DNA of 64,000 nucleotides, from positions 1,364,001-1,428,000 of the forward strand of contig CBDDJL010000002.1 of NCBI GenBank assembly GCA_965229715.1, read 5' to 3'. Every line of letters begins with the position of its first letter. Within the stretch, counting starts at the first letter, position 1. Origin of the DNA: JAVJST01 sp965229715. GTDB taxonomy: Bacteria; Pseudomonadota; Alphaproteobacteria; Rhodospirillales; Casp-alpha2. A program made the translations under genes and the position numbers. The notes under the pieces were generated by a model. That model was not told the origin of the DNA and made no database searches. It saw only the letters and a list, made by a program, of their open reading frames with translations. Positions 1 to 8,510 of the stretch are shown one piece after another.

Positions 1-1
1 C

Positions 2-1408
2 GGCTTTCCGATCGCCTCCGATGGAGACTTCGAAGCCGTCAACGCGATCGCCAAGATGGTCAGAAACTCGACCGTCTGCGGTCTGGCGCGTGCCACCCGG
101 GCCGATATCGAACGCTGCGCCGAGGCCATCAAGCCCGCCGAGTCGGGTCGCATCCACACCTTCATTTCGACCAGCCCGCTGCATATGAAATACAAGCTGC
201 AAATGGAGCCGGAGAAGGTCTACGAGAAGGTCATCGAGAGCGTGACCCTCGCCCGCACGTTTACCGACAATGTCGAGTGGTCGTGCGAGGACGGATCGCG
301 CTCGGACCGCGATTTCCTCTACCGTTGCATCGAGGCGGCCATCGCATCGGGCGCCGGCACCGTCAATATCCCCGACACCGTCGGTTATGCGGTGCCCGAG
401 GAGTTCGCCGACCTGATCACGTCGATCCGCAACAACGTGCCGAACATCGACAAGGCCGTCATTTCGGTGCATTGCCATAACGACCTGGGTCTGGCCGTCG
501 CCAACAGCCTGGCCGCCGTCCGCGCCGGCGCACGGCAGATCGAGTGCACGGTGAACGGTCTTGGCGAGCGCGCCGGCAATGCCGCGATGGAGGAGTGCGT
601 CATGGCGCTCCGCACCCGTCCCGACGTGATGCCGATGACGACCCGCATTCGGACCGAGGAAATCACCAAGGCCTCGCGTCTGGTTTCGACCGTCACCGGC
701 TTTACGGTGCAGCCCAACAAGGCCATCGTCGGCGCCAATGCGTTCGCCCACGAGTCCGGCATCCATCAGGACGGCATGCTGAAGCACGCCGGCACCTACG
801 AGATCATGACCCCGGAATCGGTTGGCCTGAACAAGTCGAACCTGGTTCTGGGCAAGCACTCGGGCCGCCACGCGTTCCGCGAGAAGTTACGCGACCTGGG
901 CTACGATCTGGGCGATAACGCGATCGAGGATGCGTTCCGCCGCTTCAAGACCTTGGCCGACGTCAAGAAGGACGTGTTCGACGAGGATATCGTCGCCCTG
1001 GTCGACGACGAGGTCGGGCGCGCCAACGACAAGATCCGGTTGGTTTCGCTCGAATTGTTGTGCGGGACGGTTCACCAGCCGCCGAAGGCGACGGTCGAAC
1101 TGGATATCGACGGCGAGGTCAAGAAGGTCGAGGCGACCGGCGACGGTCCCGTCGATGCCGCGTTCAACGGCGTCAAGGAACTGTTCCCGCACGGCGCGTC
1201 GCTGCAGCTCTATCAGGTCAGCGCCGTGACGCAGGGCACCGATGCCCAGGCCGAGGTGACGGTCCGCCTCGCCGAGGACGGCCGCACCGTCAACGGCCAG
1301 GCAGCCGACACCGACACCATGGTGGCGAGCGTGAAGGCTTACGTGCATGCGCTCAACAAGTTGCTCGACAAGCGCGGAAAATCGGCCCCGGCGGCGATAT
1401 CGGCGTAA
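2..1408 (+). CDS. leuA: 2-isopropylmalate synthase, 3' portion (5' end outside window)
   Basis: Condenses acetyl-CoA with 2-oxoisovalerate, the first committed step of leucine synthesis in the cytoplasm. The reading frame is open from base 2, reading GFPIASDGDFEAV before any ATG, so the gene starts upstream of the window. The catalytic TIM-barrel part shows the metal-binding HCHNDLGLA motif and the NGLGERAGNA motif, followed by the HESGIHQDGMLK segment. The last roughly 130 residues match the LeuA dimer/allosteric domain that binds leucine, so this is the long, feedback-regulated form. It is followed by a REP-like hairpin pair and then mreB on the same strand. The identification is firm; only the missing N-terminus limits it. 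Confidence 0.96.
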   Translation, partial: GFPIASDGDFEAVNAIAKMVRNSTVCGLARATRADIERCAEAIKPAESGRIHTFISTSPLHMKYKLQMEPEKVYEKVIESVTLARTFTDNVEWSCEDGSRSDRDFLYRCIEAAIASGAGTVNIPDTVGYAVPEEFADLITSIRNNVPNIDKAVISVHCHNDLGLAVANSLAAVRAGARQIECTVNGLGERAGNAAMEECVMALRTRPDVMPMTTRIRTEEITKASRLVSTVTGFTVQPNKAIVGANAFAHESGIHQDGMLKHAGTYEIMTPESVGLNKSNLVLGKHSGRHAFREKLRDLGYDLGDNAIEDAFRRFKTLADVKKDVFDEDIVALVDDEVGRANDKIRLVSLELLCGTVHQPPKATVELDIDGEVKKVEATGDGPVDAAFNGVKELFPHGASLQLYQVSAVTQGTDAQAEVTVRLAEDGRTVNGQAADTDTMVASVKAYVHALNKLLDKRGKSAPAAISA

Positions 1409-1417
1409 TCGGATAGG

Positions 1418-1489
1418 CGCCTCGCCCTTCGTCGAACTCAGGGTGAGGCGTGTTTCCTATCCTCATGCTGAGCCTGACGAAACATGAGG
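1418..1489. repeat. REP-like pair of hairpins between leuA and mreB
   Basis: Two inverted repeats sit side by side. The first (1418-1450) pairs 1418-1428 with 1440-1450, an 11-bp stem with one G.T pair. The second (1461-1489) pairs CCTCATG with CATGAGG around a CTGAGC-containing loop. The wording resembles dispersed palindromic elements common in alphaproteobacterial intergenic regions (CTTCG..GAACTCAGGGTGAGG type). It could also act as a transcription end for leuA. No second copy was noticed in this window. Confidence 0.6.
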
Positions 1490-1621
1490 GTCGAAATCCC
1501 GCATAAACGCTGGAAAACATTAACGTCTGTCGAGTATAAGGGCGAAACGCCGATTCCTGCTCACGGGTGGGAATCGGCGCCAACCTGACCCGTACCAACT
1601 CCCGCGGACCCGCGAGGCTCA

Positions 1622-2662
1622 ATGTTTTCCAAACTCTTCGGTTTTCTCTCCGCCGACATGGCGATCGACCTAGGCACGGCCAACACGCTCGTTTACGTCA
1701 AGGGCAAGGGCATCGTCCTGAACGAACCGTCGGTTGTCGCCATCGCCGAGGGTAAGGGCAAGAAGCAGGTGCTCGCGGTTGGCGAGGAAGCCAAACAGAT
1801 GCTCGGCCGCACGCCGGGCAACATCCGCGCCATCCGGCCGCTTCGCGACGGCGTCATCGCCGACTTCGAAGTCGCCGAGGAAATGATCAAGTATTTCATC
1901 CGCAAGGTCCACAACCGCGGTACCTTCGCGTCGCCGATGGTCGTCGTTTGCGTGCCGTCGGGCTCGACCGCGGTCGAACGCCGCGCCATTCAGGAAAGCG
2001 CCGAGAGCGCCGGCGCGCGCCGCGTGTTCCTGATCGAGGAACCGATGGCCGCCGCGATCGGCGCCGGCCTGCCGGTGACCGAGCCGACCGGCTCCATGGT
2101 CGTCGACATCGGCGGCGGCACCACCGAGGTCGCGGTGCTGTCGCTCGGTGGCATCGTCTACGCCCGTTCCGTGCGCGTCGGCGGCGACAAGATGGACGAG
2201 GCCATCATCGGCTATATTCGGCGCAACCATAACCTGCTGGTCGGCGAAAGCTCCGCCGCGCGCATCAAGGAAGAAATCGGCTCCGCCTGTCCGCCGGGCG
2301 ACGACGACGGCCGCACCATGGAAATCAAGGGCCGCGACCTGATGAACGGCGTGCCGAAGGAGCTGGTGATTTCCGAGCGCCAAATCGCCGAAAGCCTCGC
2401 CGAACCGGTCGGCGCCATCATCGAGGCGGTCAAGGTCGCGCTCGAACACACCGAACCGGAACTCGCCGCCGATATCGTCGACAAGGGCATCGTGCTGACC
2501 GGCGGCGGTGCGCTGCTCGGAAATCTCGACTACGTGCTTCGGCATTCGACCGGCCTGCCGGTCTCCATCGCCGACGATCCCCTAAGCTGCGTCGTGCTCG
2601 GCACGGGCCGCGCGCTTGAGGAAATGAAGCGCCTCAGGGACGTGCTGACGACGATGTACTGA
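1622..2662 (+). CDS. mreB: Rod shape-determining actin homologue MreB
   Basis: Cytoplasmic actin-like ATPase that forms membrane-associated filaments and positions the elongasome (MreC, MreD, PBP2, RodA). The 346 residues have the normal family length. Visible are the phosphate-1 motif DLGTANTL near residue 17, phosphate-2 region DIGGGTTEVAVLS, and adenosine motif TGGGALLGNL near the C-terminus. The N-terminal MFSKLFGF is amphipathic and could contact the membrane. The start ATG directly follows the leuA/REP region. Unusually, the next gene is a DMT transporter 8 bases downstream and not mreC; mreC lies about 15 kb away on the same strand. Confidence 0.97.
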   Translation: MFSKLFGFLSADMAIDLGTANTLVYVKGKGIVLNEPSVVAIAEGKGKKQVLAVGEEAKQMLGRTPGNIRAIRPLRDGVIADFEVAEEMIKYFIRKVHNRGTFASPMVVVCVPSGSTAVERRAIQESAESAGARRVFLIEEPMAAAIGAGLPVTEPTGSMVVDIGGGTTEVAVLSLGGIVYARSVRVGGDKMDEAIIGYIRRNHNLLVGESSAARIKEEIGSACPPGDDDGRTMEIKGRDLMNGVPKELVISERQIAESLAEPVGAIIEAVKVALEHTEPELAADIVDKGIVLTGGGALLGNLDYVLRHSTGLPVSIADDPLSCVVLGTGRALEEMKRLRDVLTTMY

Positions 2663-2670
2663 CCGGCCGG

Positions 2671-3582
2671 ATGTCGTCCGGCACCGGTCTTCCCGTCGAT
2701 AATGTCAAACTCGCGGTCGCCGTCATCGTTTTGGCGGTGCTGGCGCTGTCGTTCGGCGATGCGCTGATCAAGGAGTCCAGCGCCGAGTTGGTGATCTGGC
2801 AGATCTTCGTGTTGCGCTCCGCTGCCGCCGTGGTTGTCCTGGCCGCGATCCTGCGCCTTCGCTATGCAGCGGTATCGTTCATGCCGCGTGCGCCCGGCTG
2901 GACGACGGCGCGGAGTCTGATGCTGGTGGCGATGTGGATCGCCTACTACGCGTCGCTGCCGCACCTGCAGTTTTCCGTTGCCGCCGCCGCTTTTTACACG
3001 CTGCCGATCTTCATCACGTTGTTTTCCGCGCCGCTTGCCGGCGAACGGGTCGGCAAGGCCGGCTGGTTCGCCGTGGTGCTCGGGTTCGCCGGCGTCTTGC
3101 TGGTGTTGCGCCCGGCGGCGGACGGTTTCAACGCCTATGCCTTGTTGCCGCTTGCCTCGGCGGTGCTCTACGCGCTCGCTATGATCCTGACGCGAACGAA
3201 ATGTAGAGGCGAACACCCGCTCATTCTGTCCGCGGCGCTCAATGTCGGCTTCATCGCCGTCGGCGCCGCCGCGACGTTGGCTGGGCTGACGGTCGGCGAT
3301 ACCGATATCCTGCCGGCGTTTTTGTCGACCGACTGGGCGCCGCTGACCGGGGATGTACTGTTCGTGCTGGGCGTCATGACCTCCGCCATCCTGATCGGCA
3401 GCATCGGCGCCGCCGTCGCCTACCAGATGGCGCCGTCATCCGTCGTCGGTACGTTCGACTTCGCCTACGTCGGTTTCGCGGTAATCTGGGGCGTCGTTCT
3501 GTTCGGCGAGTTTCCGGACGCGGTTGCCGTAATCGGAATGATCATGATCGTGGCCGCCGGAATCATCGCCGTTCGCCGATGA
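2671..3582 (+). CDS. EamA/DMT-superfamily membrane transporter
   Basis: A 303-residue, strongly hydrophobic protein with about ten predicted transmembrane helices arranged as two repeated halves, as in the drug/metabolite transporter (EamA) family. The second half ends with the typical ...GTFDFAYVGFAVIWGVVLFGEF and a C-terminal helix capped by VRR. It is 8 bases downstream of mreB, so it is probably co-transcribed with it. Substrate cannot be read from sequence; family members export amino acids, nucleotides or drugs. It is the first gene of the block that separates mreB from mreC. Confidence 0.85.
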   Translation: MSSGTGLPVDNVKLAVAVIVLAVLALSFGDALIKESSAELVIWQIFVLRSAAAVVVLAAILRLRYAAVSFMPRAPGWTTARSLMLVAMWIAYYASLPHLQFSVAAAAFYTLPIFITLFSAPLAGERVGKAGWFAVVLGFAGVLLVLRPAADGFNAYALLPLASAVLYALAMILTRTKCRGEHPLILSAALNVGFIAVGAAATLAGLTVGDTDILPAFLSTDWAPLTGDVLFVLGVMTSAILIGSIGAAVAYQMAPSSVVGTFDFAYVGFAVIWGVVLFGEFPDAVAVIGMIMIVAAGIIAVRR

Positions 3583-3683
3583 CGGCGGCGGCCCGCGGGC
3601 AATTCGATCAATGTTCGATCTTGAGGGATTTCTCTTAATGTAAGATCATCCTCCCGATCTGCGCTTGGCGGCTTGAGGGGGCC

Positions 3684-4226
3684 ATGATCATGCGTTTAAA
3701 GCGATCCCGTTCGATCGCCCGTTTCGTGACGCGAATCGGCTGCATGCTCGCGATTGTTACGTTCTTCGGCGGACGGGCTCATACTGCGGAGCTACCGCTG
3801 CCGGCAGGCGAGGTGATGCTCTCGGTCGAGGGCGCCATCACGATCACCAATGATGCGGACCGTGCGGTCTTCGATCTGGAGATGTTGAGATCGCTGGGCG
3901 ATGCCCGAATCACGACGTCGACGCCGTGGACCGACGGCATCATCGAGTTTTCAGGGGTTCGGGTCGTCGACGTTCTGGCCGCCGTGGCGGCCGCCGGCGA
4001 CGAGGTGACGGCGTCCGCGCTCAACGATTACGCCAGCACGATGCCGGTGGCGCTGCTTGAAGAGAGCGGGGCGATTCTCGCGTTCGAGATGAACGGCGCG
4101 GCGATGCCGCGACGTGACAAGGGCCCCCTGTGGCTGATTTTCCCCTGGGATGAGCGGCCCGAATACAAGATGCCGGGCATCAAGGTCCATGCGGTCTGGC
4201 AATTGAACCGGCTTGTCGTCCGATGA
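3684..4226 (+). CDS. Small periplasmic SUOX-fold (Oxidored_molyb) protein, PruR-like pterin-binding candidate
   Basis: A 180-residue exported protein. The N-terminus has basic residues, a hydrophobic stretch (about 16-31) and a likely signal-peptidase site near AHTAE. The rest resembles a stand-alone sulfite-oxidase molybdopterin domain, with GVRVVDVL, LNDYASTMPV, LLFEMNG-like and WLIFPWDERPEY segments. Known family members lacking the catalytic cysteine (for example Agrobacterium PruR) bind pterins in the periplasm and control a partner sensor protein. No cysteine is visible in the mature part, which argues against a molybdenum enzyme. It overlaps the following kinase gene by 4 bases (ATGA), so the two are translationally coupled. 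Start chosen at 3684 behind a GAGGGGG Shine-Dalgarno. The pterin role is inference. Confidence 0.7.
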   Translation: MIMRLKRSRSIARFVTRIGCMLAIVTFFGGRAHTAELPLPAGEVMLSVEGAITITNDADRAVFDLEMLRSLGDARITTSTPWTDGIIEFSGVRVVDVLAAVAAAGDEVTASALNDYASTMPVALLEESGAILAFEMNGAAMPRRDKGPLWLIFPWDERPEYKMPGIKVHAVWQLNRLVVR

Positions 4227-5641
4227 AGCAACGCTTGATTTTGGGCGCCAATGTCTTTGCCGTCATCGTCGCCGCCGTGTTTGTCGTCAGTGCGGTTTTC
4301 GGCCTCGCCAAGCTCAACTCGCTGGAGCGAAAGATCGGGTCGGGTCCGCTGGCGAACGGCGTCTGGGCGATCAGCCAGGGTGAGACCCGCTATCTCCATT
4401 TTTTGAATGCGCTTCAGGCTTTTATCCATAACCCCGGGCCCGAGAGGCGGGATAACGCGCTTTTACAACTGGATCTGCTGTGGAACCGCTACACGGTCAT
4501 GACGTCGGGCGAAGTGGGGGCGATGGTTGCCGAGTTTCGCGGAAGCGACGCACTGATGGATCGCCTGCGAACCGCCCTCGAAGCCGCCGATCGATTGAGC
4601 GATCCCCTGACGCCGGAAAACGCGGCCAAGATCATTGAACATCTTGAGCCGCTGGAAAGCCCGCTCCGGGCGCTGGCGGTCGACGGGGCGACAACAACAC
4701 ACCAGCGCTGGGACGGCATGATTGCTGAATCAGCGGCTTTCACCGCAGTCATTACATGGGGTGGCGTCGTTGCGCTGTTTTCGGGATTGATCGTCATCGC
4801 ATTGCTCTACCGGGAAAACCGGCGGGTCGGTCGCGAGGCCGCGCGCCGCGAGGAAATCGAGCGCGCGCTTAAAATTGCGTTGGCGGATGCCATGCGCGCC
4901 GACCGCGCCAAATCCGAGTTTCTCGCGGCCATGAGCCATGAACTGCGTACGCCGCTCAATGCGATCCTCGGTTTTTCGGAGATCATCGAGCGGGCCGCCC
5001 TCGGGCCGGTCGGGTCGCCGAAGTACTCGGAGTATGCGGCCGATATCCACAGCTCGGGCAGCCATTTGCTGGAGATCATCAACGACATTCTCGATCTTTC
5101 GAAGATCGAAGCCGGGCAAATGGAACTTCGTCCGTCAACGTTCGATCTCCGCGATGCCCTCACCGACTGTTCGCGGCTGATTTCGGCAAAGGGAACGGGG
5201 GATTCCGGACGAATTTCGGTTGATGTGTCGGACGATGTACAAAGCTTGCACGCGGACCTGCGAATGTTTCGCCAAATCGTAATCAACGTCCTGTCCAACG
5301 CGGATAAGTACACGCCGAACGGCGGTACGATTTCGGTCGTTGCGCGAGGCGGAAACGGCGGAGAAACGACCATTGAAGTCACCGACACGGGCACCGGCAT
5401 TCATGCCGATGACCTGAAGCGCGTGATGGAGCCGTTCGCCCAGGCCCGGCGCGATGCCATGCTCTCCCACGAAGGAACGGGACTCGGGTTGTCTCTCGCG
5501 AAACGGCTGGTCGAGGTCCACGGCGGCACGCTCGCTATCGAGAGCGAGGTCGGTGTCGGAACAACTGTCAGACTGATGTTTCCGTCGATCGCGGACGGGA
5601 TCTCGGACCGCCGTGCGGAGGCGGCCGAAATTAGCGGCTGA
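4223..5641 (+). CDS. Transmembrane sensor histidine kinase, partner of the upstream periplasmic protein
   Basis: 472 residues. One transmembrane helix at about 7-29, a periplasmic domain of about 150 residues, a second helix at about 172-195, a short linker, then HisKA with phospho-acceptor His239 in AAMSHELRTPLN, and a HATPase_c domain (N-box NVLSNADKYT, G1 DTGTGI, G2 GTGLGLSLAK). No PAS or REC domain is present. No response regulator gene is adjacent, so the output is unknown. The 4-base overlap with the SUOX-fold gene suggests that protein docks on the periplasmic domain, as PruR does with DcpA-type sensors. Kinase function is clear; the ligand is not. It ends 29 bases from the convergent racemase-family gene. 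Confidence 0.88.
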   Translation: MKQRLILGANVFAVIVAAVFVVSAVFGLAKLNSLERKIGSGPLANGVWAISQGETRYLHFLNALQAFIHNPGPERRDNALLQLDLLWNRYTVMTSGEVGAMVAEFRGSDALMDRLRTALEAADRLSDPLTPENAAKIIEHLEPLESPLRALAVDGATTTHQRWDGMIAESAAFTAVITWGGVVALFSGLIVIALLYRENRRVGREAARREEIERALKIALADAMRADRAKSEFLAAMSHELRTPLNAILGFSEIIERAALGPVGSPKYSEYAADIHSSGSHLLEIINDILDLSKIEAGQMELRPSTFDLRDALTDCSRLISAKGTGDSGRISVDVSDDVQSLHADLRMFRQIVINVLSNADKYTPNGGTISVVARGGNGGETTIEVTDTGTGIHADDLKRVMEPFAQARRDAMLSHEGTGLGLSLAKRLVEVHGGTLAIESEVGVGTTVRLMFPSIADGISDRRAEAAEISG

Positions 5642-5670
5642 TGGGAGGCGGCGGGTGGACGGTTCGCCGG

Positions 5671-6777
5671 TCAGCCGTAGGACGCGGTCGGTGTGCCGAA
5701 TATGCTCTCGTCAGGTTCGATGCCGAGGCCGGGCCCGGTTGGCAGATTGATATGCCCATCCTCTATTTCGATGCCGTTTTCGGTGTCGTAGTGCCCTTCG
5801 ATGTACGACTGCGCCAGCCAGACGCCTTCCAGCAGTTTCGGGTTGATGGTCGACGCCATATGCGTACACGCCGCGGCGATGATGTCGCCGCCCCATGAAT
5901 CGTCGCAGGTGTGCGGCATCGACCGTGCCTCGCAGATACCCCGGAACGTCACCATCGGCGTGAGACCGCCGAGCCGCGTCACCTTCATGCCAAAACCGTC
6001 GCAGATCCCGTCGCCGACGGCGCGCAGCACGGTATTCAGATCGACGCTGTTCTCGTCGACGTAAACCGCGTGTCGGAGCTGGCCCCGGATCGCGGCGATC
6101 TCTTCAAGCGTGTTGCAGGGTTGTTCCATGATGAACGGGATGTCAGGGCATTCGCGGCTGACCCTGAGCGCATCCCGCGTCGTCCAGCCGCGATTGGCAT
6201 CCAATGCGAGCCGGACGTCGTTGCCGACGGCTTCCCAGACCTTGCGGATGACGGCAATGTCGATGGCGACGTCGCGTCCGCCGACCTTGATCTGGATTCG
6301 CGGAAAGCCTGCGTCGCGCTTCTCTGCCGCAAGGCGGGCGATCTCGTCCGGCGCGCCGATTCCGGTCGCGTAATAACACGGCACCCGTTCGGTCTCGGCG
6401 CCGCCGAGCAGCTCGCAGACGCGCAGGCCCGTTGCCTTGCCGAGCAGGTCGTGGGCGGCGATATCGACGGCGGCCTTGGCGTAGTTGTGGCCGTTGAGCA
6501 GACCGTCCATGCGCCGATAAAGCGTGACCGGCGTCCGCGGATCGGCGCCGATCAGGCCGGGTGTGATCGCGCTCAATGCGGCGCGCGCACCCTCGGCGTG
6601 GCTTTGCGCGTAGGTCGGGCCGACCGGGCAGGTCTCGCCCCAACCGACGGTGCCGTCGTCGGCGACCAGCTTGACCAGCGTTGTGTCGAGCGACCACACG
6701 TTGGCGTTGGCCATGGTGTAGGGCCCGTTTCGGACGGGCAGATCGTGCTGGTAGACGTGGACCTCGGCGATCTTCAT
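5671..6777 (-). CDS. Enolase-superfamily (mandelate racemase/MLE) protein, hydroxyproline-betaine 2-epimerase-like
   Basis: 368 residues. N-terminal capping domain begins MKIAEVHVYQHDLPV, followed by the barrel. Acid/base lysines are Lys164 (IQIKVGG) and Lys265 (GMKVTRLGG). Metal ligands are Asp193 (LDANRGW), Glu219 (MEQPC) and Asp241 (DEN). The double-lysine pattern and the HTCDDSWGGD segment (292-299) match HpbD, which interconverts the 2-epimers of 4-hydroxyproline betaine, and related cis-3-hydroxyproline dehydratases. The start at 6777 was chosen over an upstream in-frame codon because homologous sequence begins there and lies 7 bases after the methyltransferase stop. Co-transcription with an MttB-type methyltransferase favours a betaine substrate. 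Exact substrate is inferred. Confidence 0.75.
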   Translation of the reverse strand: MKIAEVHVYQHDLPVRNGPYTMANANVWSLDTTLVKLVADDGTVGWGETCPVGPTYAQSHAEGARAALSAITPGLIGADPRTPVTLYRRMDGLLNGHNYAKAAVDIAAHDLLGKATGLRVCELLGGAETERVPCYYATGIGAPDEIARLAAEKRDAGFPRIQIKVGGRDVAIDIAVIRKVWEAVGNDVRLALDANRGWTTRDALRVSRECPDIPFIMEQPCNTLEEIAAIRGQLRHAVYVDENSVDLNTVLRAVGDGICDGFGMKVTRLGGLTPMVTFRGICEARSMPHTCDDSWGGDIIAAACTHMASTINPKLLEGVWLAQSYIEGHYDTENGIEIEDGHINLPTGPGLGIEPDESIFGTPTASYG

Positions 6778-6784
6778 TACCGGA

Positions 6785-8335
6785 CTATGACACATTCCCA
6801 GGCAATTCGCGCTCCCGACGAGCGATATAGTCGCGCAGTTCCTCGTCCTTGGCCTCGTCGAGCGCCGGCTGTTCGTACTGTTCCAGCAGCGTTCTGGCAT
6901 GATCCAGGGCGCGCCCCGTGATCTCGACCGAACCGTCGGCCTGCCATTGTTCGAACGAATTGTTGTCGAGCAGCTTCGGCATGAAGAACGCGCGCTCGAA
7001 GTTTTCCTGGGTGTGCGGGTGTCCGAGGTAGTGTCCGCCCGGGCCGATATCCTTGACGGCGACCAGGGCCTCGTCGAAATCGTCCCAGCGGACGCCCTCG
7101 GTCATGCGGTAGGCCATGGCGCATTGTTCGGCGTCGACCACGAACTTGGCCATCGAACAGTGCAGCCCGGCTTCGTTCCAGCCGGCCGAGTGCCAGATGT
7201 AGTTGGCCCCGGCCATGCAGACGGCCATGAGCGTGGCGGCCGATTCGTAGCCCGCCTGGGCATCGAACGTCTTGGCCCCGCCCAGCGTGTTGGAGGTACG
7301 CCACGGCACGTCGTAGAACCGCGCCATCTGACCGATCATGAAGTTCATCAGTGCGATTTCCGGGGTGCCCGCCATCGGCGCGCCCGACGCCATGGAAACG
7401 GTCGAGAGATAATGCCCGTAGATCGCCGGCGCGCCCTTGCGCACGACCTGGGTATAGGCCAGTGCCGAGAGCGCCTCGGCATTGAGCTGCGCCACTGCCG
7501 GCGCCGTCGAGGCCGGCGTATTGGCGCCGCCGAGCACGAACGGCGAGCACAGCACCGGCTGATTGTGGCGGGTGAACGCGCGCATGGCCCCCAGCATCGT
7601 CTCGTCCCAGACAAGCGGCGAATTGCCGTTGATGTTGGCGGTCGTGACGGCATGGTTCTCGACGTAGTCCTCGCCGAACAGGATCTTGACCATGTCCATG
7701 ACGTCTTCGCCGTTCTGGCCGCTCGTCGACATGCCCATGAAGGTCTTGTCGGAGTGCGCCATCGATGAATAGGTGATCCACAGGTGGCGGTGGTTGACCG
7801 GCTTGTCCATCGGCTCGCAGATCACGTGCGCCGTCGAATGCAGCGCCGGCGACATGTGCGAGAGCTTGTGAAAGATGTTGAGGTCGGCGTAGGTGCCGTA
7901 ACGCCGCTCGTCATCGAGGTCGCGGATGTAGGGCGCGCCGGTCATCGGCACGAAGATCGATCTGCCCTCGCCGAGGGTCACGGTCTTTTCGGGATCGCGC
8001 GCATGCAGCGTGATTTCGGACGGAATCGAGGCGATCAGCTCCATGACCAGGTCGCGGTCGAGATAGACCCGCTCGCCCTCGACCTTGGCGCCGGCGGCTT
8101 TCCACTGGCCCGGTGCGATGGGATCGCGGAAATCGACGCCGACGTTTTCGAGGATCCACATCGACGCTTCGTGAATGCGTTCGATCTGGTCTTGATCCAT
8201 GGGTTCCGTGTACGGAATGCCGCGCTTGAGCGCCGGCAGCATCGGATCGCGGCGGTTGCTGCGTAGCGTGCGGCGCGACGAGCGTCCGCCGCGGCGGGTG
8301 TTGCGGGTTTCGTCCTGGGCGGCCATGGCGTTCAT
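6785..8335 (-). CDS. MttB-superfamily (COG5598) non-pyrrolysine methyltransferase
   Basis: 516 residues, usual for the trimethylamine methyltransferase family. The basic N-terminus RRGGRSSRRTLR and the segment NVGVDFRDP are typical. The frame is uninterrupted with no in-frame TAG, so this is a non-pyrrolysine member, related to MtgB, MtpB or MtcB, which demethylate glycine betaine, proline betaine or carnitine onto a corrinoid protein. Start set at 8335 behind an AAAGAGGA Shine-Dalgarno. It is first in an operon with the HpbD-like gene, and divergent from a LysR regulator. No corrinoid protein (MtgC-like) or corrinoid activator is encoded in the window, so partners must lie elsewhere or the chemistry differs. 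Substrate is inferred from the neighbour. Confidence 0.8.
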   Translation of the reverse strand: MNAMAAQDETRNTRRGGRSSRRTLRSNRRDPMLPALKRGIPYTEPMDQDQIERIHEASMWILENVGVDFRDPIAPGQWKAAGAKVEGERVYLDRDLVMELIASIPSEITLHARDPEKTVTLGEGRSIFVPMTGAPYIRDLDDERRYGTYADLNIFHKLSHMSPALHSTAHVICEPMDKPVNHRHLWITYSSMAHSDKTFMGMSTSGQNGEDVMDMVKILFGEDYVENHAVTTANINGNSPLVWDETMLGAMRAFTRHNQPVLCSPFVLGGANTPASTAPAVAQLNAEALSALAYTQVVRKGAPAIYGHYLSTVSMASGAPMAGTPEIALMNFMIGQMARFYDVPWRTSNTLGGAKTFDAQAGYESAATLMAVCMAGANYIWHSAGWNEAGLHCSMAKFVVDAEQCAMAYRMTEGVRWDDFDEALVAVKDIGPGGHYLGHPHTQENFERAFFMPKLLDNNSFEQWQADGSVEITGRALDHARTLLEQYEQPALDEAKDEELRDYIARRERELPGNVS

Positions 8336-8510
8336 GATAGGTCCTCTTTCCGGCTCTGCCAGCCGCACGTCGCAGCGTGGTGGCACTCGTCAAAATGAGG
8401 CCGGCCGCGGAAAACCGGAAATGAAAAACATTCCCGAGCCCGGCGAGAATAATGCACGCTGGACAAGCCCGCCTGCGAGCGATGTATCCTACTGATATAT
8501 CGGGGGAAAC

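Noticed and set aside
5911..6921. 336-codon + strand frame opposite the HpbD-like gene
   Set aside because: Shadow; no motif, and the minus-strand protein has intact catalytic residues.
6785..8335. Pyrrolysine-containing MttB
   Set aside because: No in-frame TAG; the gene is open throughout.
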